Shown piece after piece: positions 27,568 through 36,642 of a DNA stretch of 64,000 bases. The notes beneath the pieces were generated by a model, which had not been told where the DNA came from, did no database searches, and saw nothing but the letters and a program-made list of their open reading frames with translations. Source of the stretch: Methylobacterium hispanicum (lineage in GTDB: Bacteria; Pseudomonadota; Alphaproteobacteria; Rhizobiales; Beijerinckiaceae); the NCBI RefSeq assembly GCF_022179285.1, contig NZ_BPQO01000034.1, forward strand, positions 1-64,000, in the 5' to 3' direction. A program made the translations under genes and the position numbers. Positions within the stretch are counted from its first letter, which is position 1. The number at the start of each line of letters is the position of its first letter.

Positions 27568-28335
27568 TCACGGTCGTGCTTGCTCGCTCCGGGCAAGGCC
27601 GGTCGGCGCGCCCGCGTGCCGCGCCGGCGGCCGTGGCCCCGTGCCGGAGGATAGCGGGCGCAGGTCTGCCAGGATGCTGGACAGGCGTGATGCGAGGTTC
27701 CCGTCGAGGCAACCCGCATGCCCCTTGGCCATCCTGCGGAGATACCTCTCCAGGCCAGGCCCGACGGCCTGCTGATGTTCGAGGAGGATCCGTAACGCGC
27801 GGACCACGACCCCGCGCGGGTTCGGGTTCTCTTCCAGGTTGGTGTCGACGACCGCGTCGCGCAGCCAGGCCGTGAAACGCGGCCCGTGGTGAACCTGGCG
27901 GGAGCCGCACAGGTAAAGCACGGCGTCGCAGTCGAAGAAGGTGGTGTGCACCAGGTCGGCCAGATGGGCGGCCTGCACGTGGCCGGACCGGACCGCCCAA
28001 GTGGAGGGTAGGGCCCACACGTCGTACGTGTGGCGGCGCCCGGCGATGCGGTAGCCGCCGAAGCGGTTCCGAACGGCCGCGCCGTCCCGCATCAGCTCCG
28101 CCAAGCGCGCCGGCGGCGCGTGCACGACCAGGTCCACGTCCGACGCGAAGGCCGCAGCCCCGCCCCGGGCGAGGTCCCGGGCCATGCCGCCGAAGATCGC
28201 AACCTCGCCCACCTGCCCGAGATGGCCGATCAGATCCGCGATCTCGGGGCCCCCGCGAGCCTCGTCCGCGAGGAAGGCCTGCATTCGCCGGCACAGCTCC
28301 GCGCCGTCGCGGACGGGGGAGCCAAGGTCAGCCAT
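27568..28335 (-). CDS. Nucleotidyltransferase-fold protein paired with dGTPase
   Basis: A 255-residue protein with a pol-beta-type nucleotidyltransferase head. FGGMARDLARG (Gly49-Gly50 and RD) followed by ASDVDLVVHA (Asp66, Asp68) is the pattern of CCA-adding and poly(A) polymerase-like heads rather than of cGAS-like CD-NTases. A possible third acidic residue lies in TYDVWALPS. The last 45 residues are low-complexity and may be an over-read. It starts inside the end of the dGTPase gene (eight-base overlap), so the two are translationally coupled and probably act together. The nucleotide and acceptor are unknown. Confidence 0.75.
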   Translation of the reverse strand: MADLGSPVRDGAELCRRMQAFLADEARGGPEIADLIGHLGQVGEVAIFGGMARDLARGGAAAFASDVDLVVHAPPARLAELMRDGAAVRNRFGGYRIAGRRHTYDVWALPSTWAVRSGHVQAAHLADLVHTTFFDCDAVLYLCGSRQVHHGPRFTAWLRDAVVDTNLEENPNPRGVVVRALRILLEHQQAVGPGLERYLRRMAKGHAGCLDGNLASRLSSILADLRPLSSGTGPRPPARHAGAPTGLARSEQARP

Positions 28336-29773
28336 GGTGCCGCCTCAGGTCGTCGCGCAGGGACACCGCGAACGTGTCGGTCATACCCGAGATCATGTCG
28401 GTGACGAGCTGCAGTTCGCGGTAGCGCAACGGCATCGCGTTCCCGGGCGCCTCGGCGACGCGCCGGTAGTTCTCCGAGATCCGGGAATACACGTAGGCCG
28501 GCAACGCCTCGCGGTCGGAGCGCAGGTCGTCCGGATCCTTGCGCCCGACGATGGCCTTCCAGAACATGTCCATGAGCTCGTGGACGGTCCGGTGCCCGTC
28601 GAGCTCGACTTCGAGGACGCTGCGGTGGCGGTAGACGTGAAACTTGGCGAAGCGCTTCAACGAGGTCCACAGCACGACCGCCTCGGAGGCCGCCATCAGC
28701 TCCCTGTCGAACGCGCCGGCCATGATGGCATCCCGGTTCGCCACGAACGCCCCGACCGCGGCCCGCACCATCTTCCCGATGGCGTCGACGCGGAACATCT
28801 GCATCGAGATGTCGTCGAGTTCACCGGGCGACAATCCCGCGTCCCGGAACTCGGCGTGGCTGCGCTCGGCCCGCTCGCAGACGTCGAGCGTCAACTCGTC
28901 GTCGCAAGCGTCGTGACGCAGCCAAGCCATCAGCACGTTGAAGTTGATCAGCTTCTTCTTGGCCGCGTCCTCGACGTCCACCACCGAGTACGCGATGTCG
29001 TCGCAAGCCTCCATCACAAAGGTCAGGGGATGGCGGACGCCCTGCCGCAAGCCGGTCTCGGCCCAGACCTCGGCGGCGATCTCGGCCTCCGATTGGAAGA
29101 AGTTGAACTTCTTTCTTGCCTGGGAGGTCTTGTCGACCGCGTCCGACGGCACGGGGTACTTCATCAGGGCCGCCAGGAAGGCATAGGTCATGTTCAGGCC
29201 GAAGTCGTCGTTCAGGATCTGCAATCGCGTCAGCAGCCTGAACGCCTGTGCGTTGCCCTCGAATTTCAGGAAATCACGGCGCATCGGCTCGCTCAGGTCC
29301 GGCGCGTCGAAGATGTCGAACGAGGTCGGTTCATCCTTTCGCCGGGCGGAGTGGCGCTTCACCCAGGTCTGGATCGCGGTCTCACCCTGATGTCCGAATG
29401 GCGGATTGCCGAGGTCGTGGGCGAGCCCGATGGCCTCAAGGAGGGCGGGCACGTTGCGCAGGGGCTCGACCTCCGCGGGGAACCCCAGCGCCCCGCCGTG
29501 CACGAAGGCGAGGGTGGTCCCCATGCTCCGCGCCATGTTCGCCACCTCGTGGCTGTGGGTCAGCCGGGTGCGGACGCTGTCGTTGCGTTCCAAGGGGAAG
29601 ACTTGGGTCTTGTCCTGGAGGCGCCGCACCGGCGTCGAGAACAGGATACGGTCGTGGTCACGCTCGTGCTCGGTCCGGTCCTCGCCCAGCCGCGCCGTGT
29701 AGGCTCTGCCTGCGGCCTTACCCTTGCGCCGCTGGGAGTTGAGGAGGCGTCCCCAGTCGAGTTGATCTGCCAT
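28328..29773 (-). CDS. dGTP triphosphohydrolase-like HD-domain protein
   Basis: A 481-residue HD-domain dNTPase. The metal ligands are visible: THSHEVANM (His73/His75), LAHDLGNPPFGHQGE (His119-Asp120) and a third Asp in MEACDDIAYSV. Such enzymes cleave dNTPs to deoxynucleosides and triphosphate. dGTPases are known anti-phage effectors that deplete dNTPs, and this island position fits, but housekeeping use cannot be excluded. The ATG at 29773 begins the family N-terminus (WGRLLNSQRRKG); the frame extends 52 codons further without similarity. Confidence 0.9.
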   Translation of the reverse strand: MADQLDWGRLLNSQRRKGKAAGRAYTARLGEDRTEHERDHDRILFSTPVRRLQDKTQVFPLERNDSVRTRLTHSHEVANMARSMGTTLAFVHGGALGFPAEVEPLRNVPALLEAIGLAHDLGNPPFGHQGETAIQTWVKRHSARRKDEPTSFDIFDAPDLSEPMRRDFLKFEGNAQAFRLLTRLQILNDDFGLNMTYAFLAALMKYPVPSDAVDKTSQARKKFNFFQSEAEIAAEVWAETGLRQGVRHPLTFVMEACDDIAYSVVDVEDAAKKKLINFNVLMAWLRHDACDDELTLDVCERAERSHAEFRDAGLSPGELDDISMQMFRVDAIGKMVRAAVGAFVANRDAIMAGAFDRELMAASEAVVLWTSLKRFAKFHVYRHRSVLEVELDGHRTVHELMDMFWKAIVGRKDPDDLRSDREALPAYVYSRISENYRRVAEAPGNAMPLRYRELQLVTDMISGMTDTFAVSLRDDLRRHHG

Positions 29774-30242
29774 CCCTCGATCCCGTTGCGGCGAGGACGC
29801 CCGGTCCACCGCCCACCCACAACACCGTGCACCCCGGTCTACGTTCCGGCCCGCCGACGCGTCACGCCGGGATTCCGCTGTTGTCCACGGATTCCGTTCG
29901 GAACGGTGCCACTCGCGCCGGCAAGACACTAGGGCAGGCGCACCAGGATTGGAACATAGGGCGAACGAGATCGGCGGGGACCGGCCGCTCCGGAGGGCTC
30001 GGCCTAGCCCCGCCTACACCGAACTCGGAGGAGCGGCGCATGCCAGCGCCCTGCGCGACCGGCGTGTCCTGCTCGGAGCCCGCACCCTGAGCGGAAGCGG
30101 CGCGCGGCGACGCGTCGTCTGCATCGCCAGCCGTGCCCGCCGGCAGCCACACCCGGCGCGCGAACACACAGATGGCCCGCCCCGACGGCACTGGCGGGCC
30201 GGGCGAGGGGGCACGAGCGGGCCCGGCGCGCCGCCGCGGCCC
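29774..30242. other. Intergenic stretch with no supported gene
   Basis: About 470 bases separating the dGTPase start from the end of the next leftward gene. Frames on both strands are Arg-rich and not convincing. It should contain the dGTPase promoter near 29780-29950, where composition is slightly less GC-rich. Confidence 0.5.
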
Positions 30243-30764
30243 TCACGCCGGTTCCGGGCGCTCCTGTGGCTCGCGATCCGGGCCTTCCGCACCCGGCGCC
30301 GTCACGGCTACGGCGACCGCAGCACCGACGATGGCGCCTCCCAGGGCCGCCGCGGCCAATGCCGCAGGTGCCGGCGGCCGACCCTTGAGCGCCTCGGCCA
30401 GGACGGCCTCCGCTTCGGCCTCGCTCTCACGCACAGCGAGCATCAGCTTGGGACCGAACTTGAGGACCGATCCGGCGCCCTCGTGGTGGATGGCGGGGCT
30501 CGGCGGCTCCACCTCGCGGACCCGTTCCGCGCTGACCATCATCTCGATGGCGCCCTCGGGAGGGGTCAGCCGAGCCATGGCAGCCCCGGCTGCGGCGAAC
30601 TTCGCGGCCAGGGAAGCCACCGTTTCCACGGAGTAGATCCGGTCACCCGTGATGCGGAGCATCACCGCATCCTTGAACTCGTGGTCAAAAGCCTGACGCA
30701 TCCACAGGAGCTCGTCCGGAGCGATATACTCGACGTCGCCACCCGGCATCCTGACGATCACCAT
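30243..30764 (-). CDS. Unknown protein with C-terminal membrane helix
   Basis: A 173-residue protein. The soluble part begins MVIVRMPGGDVEYIAPDE and has SVLKFGPKLMLAV near the middle. A hydrophobic helix (about 142-162, LAAAALGGAIVGAAVAVAV) near the C-terminus suggests tail-anchoring in the inner membrane. No family recognised. The ATG at 30764 has GGGGGAG six bases upstream, making this start better than one six codons earlier. Confidence 0.68.
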   Translation of the reverse strand: MVIVRMPGGDVEYIAPDELLWMRQAFDHEFKDAVMLRITGDRIYSVETVASLAAKFAAAGAAMARLTPPEGAIEMMVSAERVREVEPPSPAIHHEGAGSVLKFGPKLMLAVRESEAEAEAVLAEALKGRPPAPAALAAAALGGAIVGAAVAVAVTAPGAEGPDREPQERPEPA

Positions 30765-31304
30765 GTCGGCTCCCCCTGTCATCTAAGCTCGACAACAACA
30801 TGAGTTCGAGCTTGGTGTCCATAAGGCGCTGCGTGCTTTCACCGGCTGCCGGACCGTCGGTCGCGGGAACCTTGGCCGTTTCCAATGCCCGCGCGGCCGG
30901 GCGACATCCCGAGGCCTCGCCACCGGCAACGCGAGCGGCCGTGGAGCATGCCCGCGGCCGTTCCATCCGCGTCCGATCCCGGCACGCGCCCGGCCATGGT
31001 AGGTGCGGCCCGAGGAACATGGCGCCGCCGTGCCGCCTCGCGTCGCTTCAAGAGGACAGGGGGAACCGGAGAGTGCCCGCTCGATCCCTCCTACGATACT
31101 GTGCGGCCCGAGGCTTCCGTCGCCACGTGCCGAGCCGGCAGGGCGGCTGCCGACCGGTGCCGGCGCGCCCCGAAGGCGCCCCGGTTCATCATCGAACCCG
31201 GACCGGCGACGTCGGCCCGGGGCTTGCGCCGCTCGCGCTATGTGGGGCCGGCGCCCGCGACATCGGCCGGCCCTCCCTTCAACCCGCGCCCGGCAGAACG
31301 CCGT
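30765..31304. other. Intergenic stretch with no supported gene
   Basis: About 540 bases between two leftward genes of unknown function. Several open frames exist but all are Arg/Ala/Pro-rich and overlap each other. Nothing identifiable beyond a presumed promoter near 30780. Confidence 0.5.
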
Positions 31305-32693
31305 TCAGGGCAAGGGGCCTGTTCCTGGATCGGGCGCGGCCGACCGCGTCATGAAGAACCGCTCCTTTCCCTCCGCCCACGCGAAGCCGACGCGCGCCAG
31401 TTCGGAGACCGGTGGTCCACCGTCGTCGGCGGCGAACCGCAGGGTCACGCCCTCGGCGTCGGCGGCCCGGACGAGCCAGTCCGCGAAATCCGCCGGAAGC
31501 TGGCCACCGGCGCGGCAAGCGATCACGAGCTGGTCCTCCGCGTAGGCATCGAGCACGAAGCCGTCGCCGCCGTCCCGTTCCAGGATGCGGCGCATCAGGC
31601 GGAAGGAGGAGGTGTCGAGTTCCGGCGGCACATGGGCGTCTAGACACGCGTCCACCTCGGCCCAGGCGGGCCGGTCGGCCCGGTGGCCGGGCCCGACGAG
31701 ATCCTCTGCCCTGTGCTGCATCGAGCCGAGCTGAAGGTCGAAGCAGGTGGCGACCGCAAACCGGATCCCGTGTCGCGCCAGGATAGCCCGAGCCCGCCCG
31801 GACAGGTCGCCGCTGCGTTCGACGGCGACCTCCATGACCTCCAGCCCGGGATGGCGCCGCAGCACGGTTTCCAGCGCCTCCCCCAAGCCGCCCCAGATAT
31901 CGCCCTGCAGCCCTTCGAGCAGGCGACGACGCCAGGGCGGCCCCTCCAAGCCCCGCTTCCTCGGTCCCCCGACCGGGGGCGACCGCAGAACCGGCGCGGC
32001 CCGGGCGAACGACGCGCTTCGGACCGCTCCTAGCTCCGCCTCGAAGATGGCGTCCGCGAGGCGCACCACGAGGGGCGCGAGCGCCTTCCGCGCCGCCTTG
32101 CGGAACTCATGCGCGACCGACCGCACCTGACGGGCAAGCGTGTCGTCGCGTGCCCCCGAATCGTACCCGACCGCTCGCGAGCGGCCCGCCCCCTGGGCGA
32201 AGGTCCGGGCTTCGAGGGCCTCGACCGCGCGCATCAGGATCGGGAGCGCCTCAAGGAAGCGGACGGCACCGTCGAGGTGATCCCGCGCCGTGGTGTGCTC
32301 CGGGACCTCGCCCGCGATCTGTCCGACAGCCGCGAGGAGGCCGGAGACGTCCCGCGGGTCCCGCAGTTGCGGCAAGGCGGAGAAGGCGGCGCGATGGAGT
32401 GGGTTGCGCGACCTGGCGAGCGGCATGACGACCCCGTCGAGCCACGTCTGCCTGAGGTGCTTGCGCAAGCCGACGTCCAGGCCGTGCAGCTTGGACCGCA
32501 GGATGCCTCCCGCTTGGCTGGCAGTGAGAAGGTTGTCCAGCAACACGTTCAGGATCATGCTCGATTCGGGCGCGCAAACCGCGAAGACGGCCCGCATCGC
32601 CCGACGGATTTCCTCCTCCGAGACGGGCGGGATGCCGGCGGTAGAAGCGTCGGACGCGTTGAAGGCACACGGAACTTGGCCGGAAGTGGGCAT
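31305..32693 (-). CDS. Unknown island protein, 462 residues
   Basis: A mostly helical predicted cytoplasmic protein with no recognised family. The N-terminal half (to about 210) is rich in amphipathic helices; the middle has a positively charged segment (GGPRKRGLEGPPWRRRLL). The C-terminal third, with VATCFDLQLGS and a final FAWAEGKERFFMTRS, looks like an alpha/beta domain. No Walker, HD or nuclease motif was found. The start at 32693 lacks a strong ribosome site. Neighbouring dGTPase and other orphan genes make a conflict-related role possible, but the sequence gives no direct support. Confidence 0.62.
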   Translation of the reverse strand: MPTSGQVPCAFNASDASTAGIPPVSEEEIRRAMRAVFAVCAPESSMILNVLLDNLLTASQAGGILRSKLHGLDVGLRKHLRQTWLDGVVMPLARSRNPLHRAAFSALPQLRDPRDVSGLLAAVGQIAGEVPEHTTARDHLDGAVRFLEALPILMRAVEALEARTFAQGAGRSRAVGYDSGARDDTLARQVRSVAHEFRKAARKALAPLVVRLADAIFEAELGAVRSASFARAAPVLRSPPVGGPRKRGLEGPPWRRRLLEGLQGDIWGGLGEALETVLRRHPGLEVMEVAVERSGDLSGRARAILARHGIRFAVATCFDLQLGSMQHRAEDLVGPGHRADRPAWAEVDACLDAHVPPELDTSSFRLMRRILERDGGDGFVLDAYAEDQLVIACRAGGQLPADFADWLVRAADAEGVTLRFAADDGGPPVSELARVGFAWAEGKERFFMTRSAAPDPGTGPLP

Positions 32694-33879
32694 GCGGGCA
32701 CCGGAGAGTTGGGACGGAGCCGCCCCGCCGCGGATCAGGCACCCTCGCGGGGCCCGCCGGGACCGCCGCTCGCGAGTGGCGCGGGCCCGAATCGGCAGAG
32801 TGCTGCTCCGCCCGGGAGCACGCGTTGATCGTCCGGGCGGTCGTGAAAGGGACAAGCTGCGACCCGCCCCCGATCCTCGGCCGCAAGCGGGGACATCCGT
32901 GTGCCAAGCAAGGCCTGGCCCGCGCGGTCACAGGATTGCGTGGCTCTCAGGCCGAGCGCTGGTCTCGCCTAACTCCGGGGAGGGCGGTGACGCGGACGGG
33001 GAGTTGAGCGGGGTCTGGACCTTCCGCGTGTTTCACAACCGCTCGGAACCCCTGACCGGGATCGGGGATCTGCTCGCGGGGAAGGGCGCGCTCACGGTCG
33101 AGCATGCTGCGGCACCTGGCGCGTTGCCAGCTTGTCGCTCGGCACCTGCGGGGCCCTGATCGAGTCCCTCGTCCTTAACGCCATGCACATGCGGTGGAGC
33201 TTGGTACCGCGCGATCCCGCGAGCGGAGAGCCCACCTTCCTCGGGCGTCTCGACCACGAGACCGGCGGCGAGTGGCTGCTTCCCCCTTCGACTTCCCGGG
33301 CGAGTTCTGCTCCTCCCATGTCCAATTCGGTGCCCTGGCGGCTTCCCGACCGAGTCGACCAGCGCATCGGCGGCTGGCTCGGCGCCCACGAGGCCCTCCA
33401 ATCCGAGGAGGTGGCGGCCGCGGAGGTCGGGGGGCATGGTTCGCCGATGGCGCCGGGTCAGGAACCGTGGCCCGGGCCGCCGGGTGCCCGAGGCGGGCAC
33501 GTGCGTCTCGACGAGGAGGGGTGCGCCGGGCGCTCCGCACCATCCGACCGGCCGGAGGGCGAGGGTGAGCCCGGCGGGGCCGCGGTCGTGCCGGGTTCGA
33601 TCGGTGCATCGCTGCCGCGGCGCGGGGGCGGCGACGCTCGTGCCCACCATCGCGCGACCCTGGCCCCCCGCCTTGACGCCTTCTCAAGGCGCTTGCCGGT
33701 TGCGCCCGGCGAGCGGCTTGGCTTCCGACGGACCCCGCCACTCGGCGAGGGAATGCCGCGGCCCGGTGTCCGCTGGGGCCGCGAAGCAGGGACATCGGCC
33801 CCTGGATTGGGCGCGCCTCGCCCTCCGGGTCGGACGTCAGGGCCCGGCGGGCGACGGCGGGCCCATGGCCCTGCCAGGC
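32694..33879. other. 1.2-kb stretch without a firm gene, possible decayed frame
   Basis: No intact gene is supported. On the plus strand, 33008-33110 reads GVWTFRVFHNRSEPL and 33185-33290 in another frame reads SGEPTFLGRLDHETGGEW, which look protein-like but are split by frame changes, so a decayed gene is possible. The rest is Arg/Pro-rich noise in all frames. Confidence 0.35.
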
Positions 33880-34614
33880 CTAGCGGCGGCTTGCCGCCAT
33901 CCGGCCGACCATGTTCCGGCCGGCCTTGCCCCGCAACGCCCAGGCATGAGCCCGCGACGCTGCCGGCGGGCCGGCGGGCGGGACGGTCCGCATCGGATCC
34001 ACGTCACGGCTGCGCGGGGACGCGTAGCACGCGGAGATCCAGGCATGCACCGCGCCGACGAGCGCCGCCATGGTCACGGCGCTTCGCCCTTGACCGTCCC
34101 GACAGGCCCCGGACCGGCCCAACAGGGCGTTGAGGTGCGCGTGTCCCGGAAGTGCACGTGCGGGCCGGTGCAGGACCTGGATCCCCATCCGCCACGCGGC
34201 CTCGTGGAAGCCCGTGTCATGGTACCCGACGGCGTGGTCCACCACGATGACTTCCGGCACGCCCAGGCACGGCCAGGCCGCACCGAGCCCGCCCGCCGTG
34301 CCCGAGCCGTCACCGAACAGCCTGAGGACATCGACCGGTCTGCGCCGCTCCGCGTCGAGGGCGGCGGCGACGACTAGGCCCGTGCCCTCGTCGCGGCCCA
34401 GCGTCATGTGGACGACGTCGAGGCCGAGGTCCGCGACGCGAACGGCGAGGGCTGCCTGGCTGATGCCTACGCACGCCAGCGCACGCGGGGAGGGGACGTT
34501 GACGGGCCTGTACCGGTCGTGCGCGTCCGGCGGCACCTGGCGGCACGATGCTGCCCGGGCGGGATCATCGAGGGCGGGAGGGGAGGCGTTCGTTTCCTGG
34601 TCACGGGTCTTCAT
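33880..34614 (-). CDS. Integrase/transposase-fold protein without catalytic residues
   Basis: A 244-residue protein whose residues about 65-168 resemble the core of TniA/TnsB-type (rve) transposases: a LDAERRRPVDV segment, then WPCLGVPEVIVVDHAVGYH and HRPARALPGHAHLNALLG, which match the usual LPE-x-hxVDNG and the PH-x-G-hIERL-x-G stretch. Asp126 is kept, but the first Asp is replaced (VVHMTL where DHT is expected) and the Glu is replaced by Asn162. No DNA-binding N-terminus or C-terminal domain is seen. It may be a domesticated or decaying transposase. ATG at 34614 has GGAG upstream. Codon use is like real genes. Confidence 0.55.
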   Translation of the reverse strand: MKTRDQETNASPPALDDPARAASCRQVPPDAHDRYRPVNVPSPRALACVGISQAALAVRVADLGLDVVHMTLGRDEGTGLVVAAALDAERRRPVDVLRLFGDGSGTAGGLGAAWPCLGVPEVIVVDHAVGYHDTGFHEAAWRMGIQVLHRPARALPGHAHLNALLGRSGACRDGQGRSAVTMAALVGAVHAWISACYASPRSRDVDPMRTVPPAGPPAASRAHAWALRGKAGRNMVGRMAASRR

Positions 34615-34713
34615 CACGGAACTCCGGCATGACGGCCGCGGGGCGGCCCGTCGCTGGACAGGGGACTCCCCCGGCCTGGGCCGGGGGAGGGGAGCGAACC
34701 GCGGTGCGGACGC

Positions 34714-34881
34714 TCAGCGGTCGGCATCGTCCCCGTCGGAGGGGCCCCGCCCGTCGATGTCGGCGGCCCGGCGGCCCAGGGCGCGCGCGATGTCGCCGTC
34801 CCACCGGTCGAAGTCGGGGTCGAGGAAGGCAGCGGAGACGGGGTCGTCGTCGGTGAGGCCACCGAAATCCAGGTCGTCCAT
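34714..34881 (-). CDS. Small acidic protein
   Basis: A 55-residue acidic protein (MDDLDFGGLTDDDP start, many Asp) with no recognised family. GAGAGGAC lies eight bases before the ATG at 34881, a good ribosome site. It is 100 bases upstream of the integrase-fold gene in the same direction. Small size limits certainty. Confidence 0.5.
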   Translation of the reverse strand: MDDLDFGGLTDDDPVSAAFLDPDFDRWDGDIARALGRRAADIDGRGPSDGDDADR

Positions 34882-35039
34882 GGGTCTTGTCCTCTCGCAG
34901 GCGAAGGGACCGGGCCCGCGCCCCTCGGGGGCGGGTCCTCGGCGATGGTCGCCAACGGGATCCAGGACGAACGCAACGAGACGCTTGCGCAGGCGCGCAT
35001 GTGCGGCTAGTGTACGCCCGTCGATCCGAGCGGCCTGGC

Positions 35040-35180
35040 AGCCTCTCGGAGAAACCCGTTGGCCTTGGCTGGCCAATCCCGAGCCTTTGGGCGCGGGATG
35101 CCTGACACTCGCGGCAGCTGCGACACTGAGAGGCGAGTTCAGGGTAAAGCGCGCGGCCCATGGGCCGCGCGTTTCTTTTT
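35040..35180 (+). ncRNA. Candidate structured small RNA
   Basis: Several hairpins follow each other on the plus strand and end in a strong intrinsic terminator: TTGGCC/GGCCAA (35059-35076), ATCCCG...CGGGAT with inner GCC/GGC (35076-35099), a GC-rich element around 35110-35125, then the terminator at 35150-35180. No protein-coding frame on the plus strand leads into this terminator; the nearest plus-strand gene upstream is cueR, 8 kb away. The 5' end is a guess. Confidence 0.4.
35150..35180 (+). terminator. Intrinsic terminator
   Basis: A perfect 22-base palindrome (CGCGCGGCCC-ATGG centre) at 35150-35171 is followed by TTTCTTTTT at 35172-35180. This is the only textbook Rho-independent terminator seen in the window, and it faces rightward. 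Confidence 0.8.
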
Positions 35181-35355
35181 GCTCGTCCGAGACTTGAGGT
35201 CCCGGGTCAGCCCGACCCAAGGGCGGGCCACGAGCCCGTGCCCGCCCGACCGGCCGGTCAGCCGCCGGAGCATGCGGGCGAGAGGTCAACGCCCGCTTGA
35301 GGTGACTGGCCGCCATGCACGCCTCCATCATCCAAGTCGAATAGTACCATGTTCC

Positions 35356-35387
35356 GGCAAGTTTTTACACCTGCGGTGTAGCTTGCC
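35356..35387. promoter_or_regulatory. Nested operator-like dyad
   Basis: An inner perfect dyad TACACC-TGC-GGTGTA (35366-35380) is enclosed by GGCAAG (35356-35361) and CTTGCC (35382-35387). It lies downstream of the leftward gene at 35468 and after the candidate RNA. No T-run follows on either strand, so an operator is more likely than a terminator. Confidence 0.4.
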
Positions 35388-35467
35388 TGGACTGACTTTT
35401 CCCGGTTGGTTAAGGTTCAGGCACCCGCCCGCCCCGACTTCTCCGGCCGCCGTCATCTGGTGCCTAC

Positions 35468-35917
35468 TTACGCCGGAGGCAGCGCGTACCACCGGCGAGC
35501 AAGCTCATCGTGGCGGACCAGGCCCAGGCGCTTCAAACGCGTCTTCGCCTTCTCGGAAGCGTCCTTGCTCATCTTGGCGTCTCGGACGGCATCGTTCAGC
35601 TCGGTCCCGGACAGGCCGGCCTCTCCAGCCCGCTCCAGCGCCTCCACGATCACCGTGGCCGCACGACCTAGGACCACGGAAGGCGCCCCCGTCCGCACGG
35701 GCTTCGCCGGAGTAGGGGGCGAGGTCGGCGTCACGGGCGAGGGCATCGGGACAGGCTCCGTCCCCGCCTTTGCCAACAGCTCCTCCATGCGCTCCTTCTG
35801 AAGGTAGAGGACCGCCAGACGCGACGCGGTCGAGCGCAGGAACCTGTTCTGCTCCTCGACGACCTTATCGATCTCCTCCTCGATGCGCCTGACGGCGGAG
35901 CGAAGGTCGTTGAACAT
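35468..35917 (-). CDS. Coiled-coil and winged-helix-like protein of unknown function
   Basis: A 149-residue protein. Residues 1-50 form a predicted coiled coil (MFNDLRSAVRRIEEEIDKVV onward), followed by a Pro/Thr-rich linker (about 53-75) and a compact C-terminal domain (about 80-149) resembling a winged helix, with GLSGTELNDAV and RLKRLGLVRHDE. It may bind DNA or be a small regulator. The ATG at 35917 has GGGGAG upstream; the frame runs 34 codons further back without similarity. No named family. Confidence 0.7.
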   Translation of the reverse strand: MFNDLRSAVRRIEEEIDKVVEEQNRFLRSTASRLAVLYLQKERMEELLAKAGTEPVPMPSPVTPTSPPTPAKPVRTGAPSVVLGRAATVIVEALERAGEAGLSGTELNDAVRDAKMSKDASEKAKTRLKRLGLVRHDELARRWYALPPA

Positions 35918-36642
35918 GGTGTGCTCCCCTGGCCTGAAGCCGCGCAGCCCTGGGCGAAGCTGCAGGCCAGGGCATCCATGGCCATGGCCATAGCTACGGC
36001 ACCCGGCGTCGGACGGCAAGCATTTCGGACCATGGCCCGCTAGCGAATGGCGGTAAGGTTAAACAAGCCTTTCACCGGATGCGTATCGCCCTCTAGAGCC
36101 ATCTCGGCCGCGCCTCGGCGCGCCACCCGGATGGACACCGGGCCGGACGCGGTCGCCCGTTCCGACGCGACGCCGCTGGAGCCCAGGGCCAGGTGCCGGT
36201 GCGGAGCCTCCCCCGCGGCAGCGCTCGCTCGCGGTCATTGCGCCGAACACGGCCATGGCGCCGTCGGGAACCGGCGCCGATGCAGCTCGGCCCTGGTGTA
36301 AACCGGCCATGGCCAGGCCCCCGCTGGACCATGCGTGGGTCAGCCGGCCGAGGCCGCGCGGCTCAGACAGCGGCCCCCGCAAGTCGCGTGTCGCGACCGT
36401 TTCAAGGGAAGGCCGGCCAGGGGGCGCGGCATGCCGCGCGAGCCCACCGCCCCGGCCCACAAGACGCCGGCGCCCTGTCCATGGCCAGTCTAGCGAGGCG
36501 GCCGGGCCAGAATGCCTGCCCAGAACCCCCCGTAGGTATGCCTTAACGGTTGACGCCGATACGTTCGCTTGAACGGCGGCGCAGCGAGCCGCCCGCCCCT
36601 CCCGATGAAGGCCGGTCGAACGGCCGGGCACTGGACGAGCGC
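35918..36642. other. Intergenic stretch with no supported gene
   Basis: About 725 bases between divergent genes. No convincing frame is seen. The region must include promoters for the coiled-coil gene (leftward) and the GGDEF-EAL gene (rightward). Confidence 0.5.

Noticed and set aside
27568..28335. cGAS-like CD-NTase
   Set aside because: Gly-Gly followed by Arg-Asp before SDVDLVV is typical of CCA-adding/poly(A) polymerase-type heads.
30800..31354. Plus-strand gene of 184 codons
   Set aside because: Low-complexity Arg/Pro/Ala composition with no ribosome site; typical of spurious open frames in GC-rich DNA.
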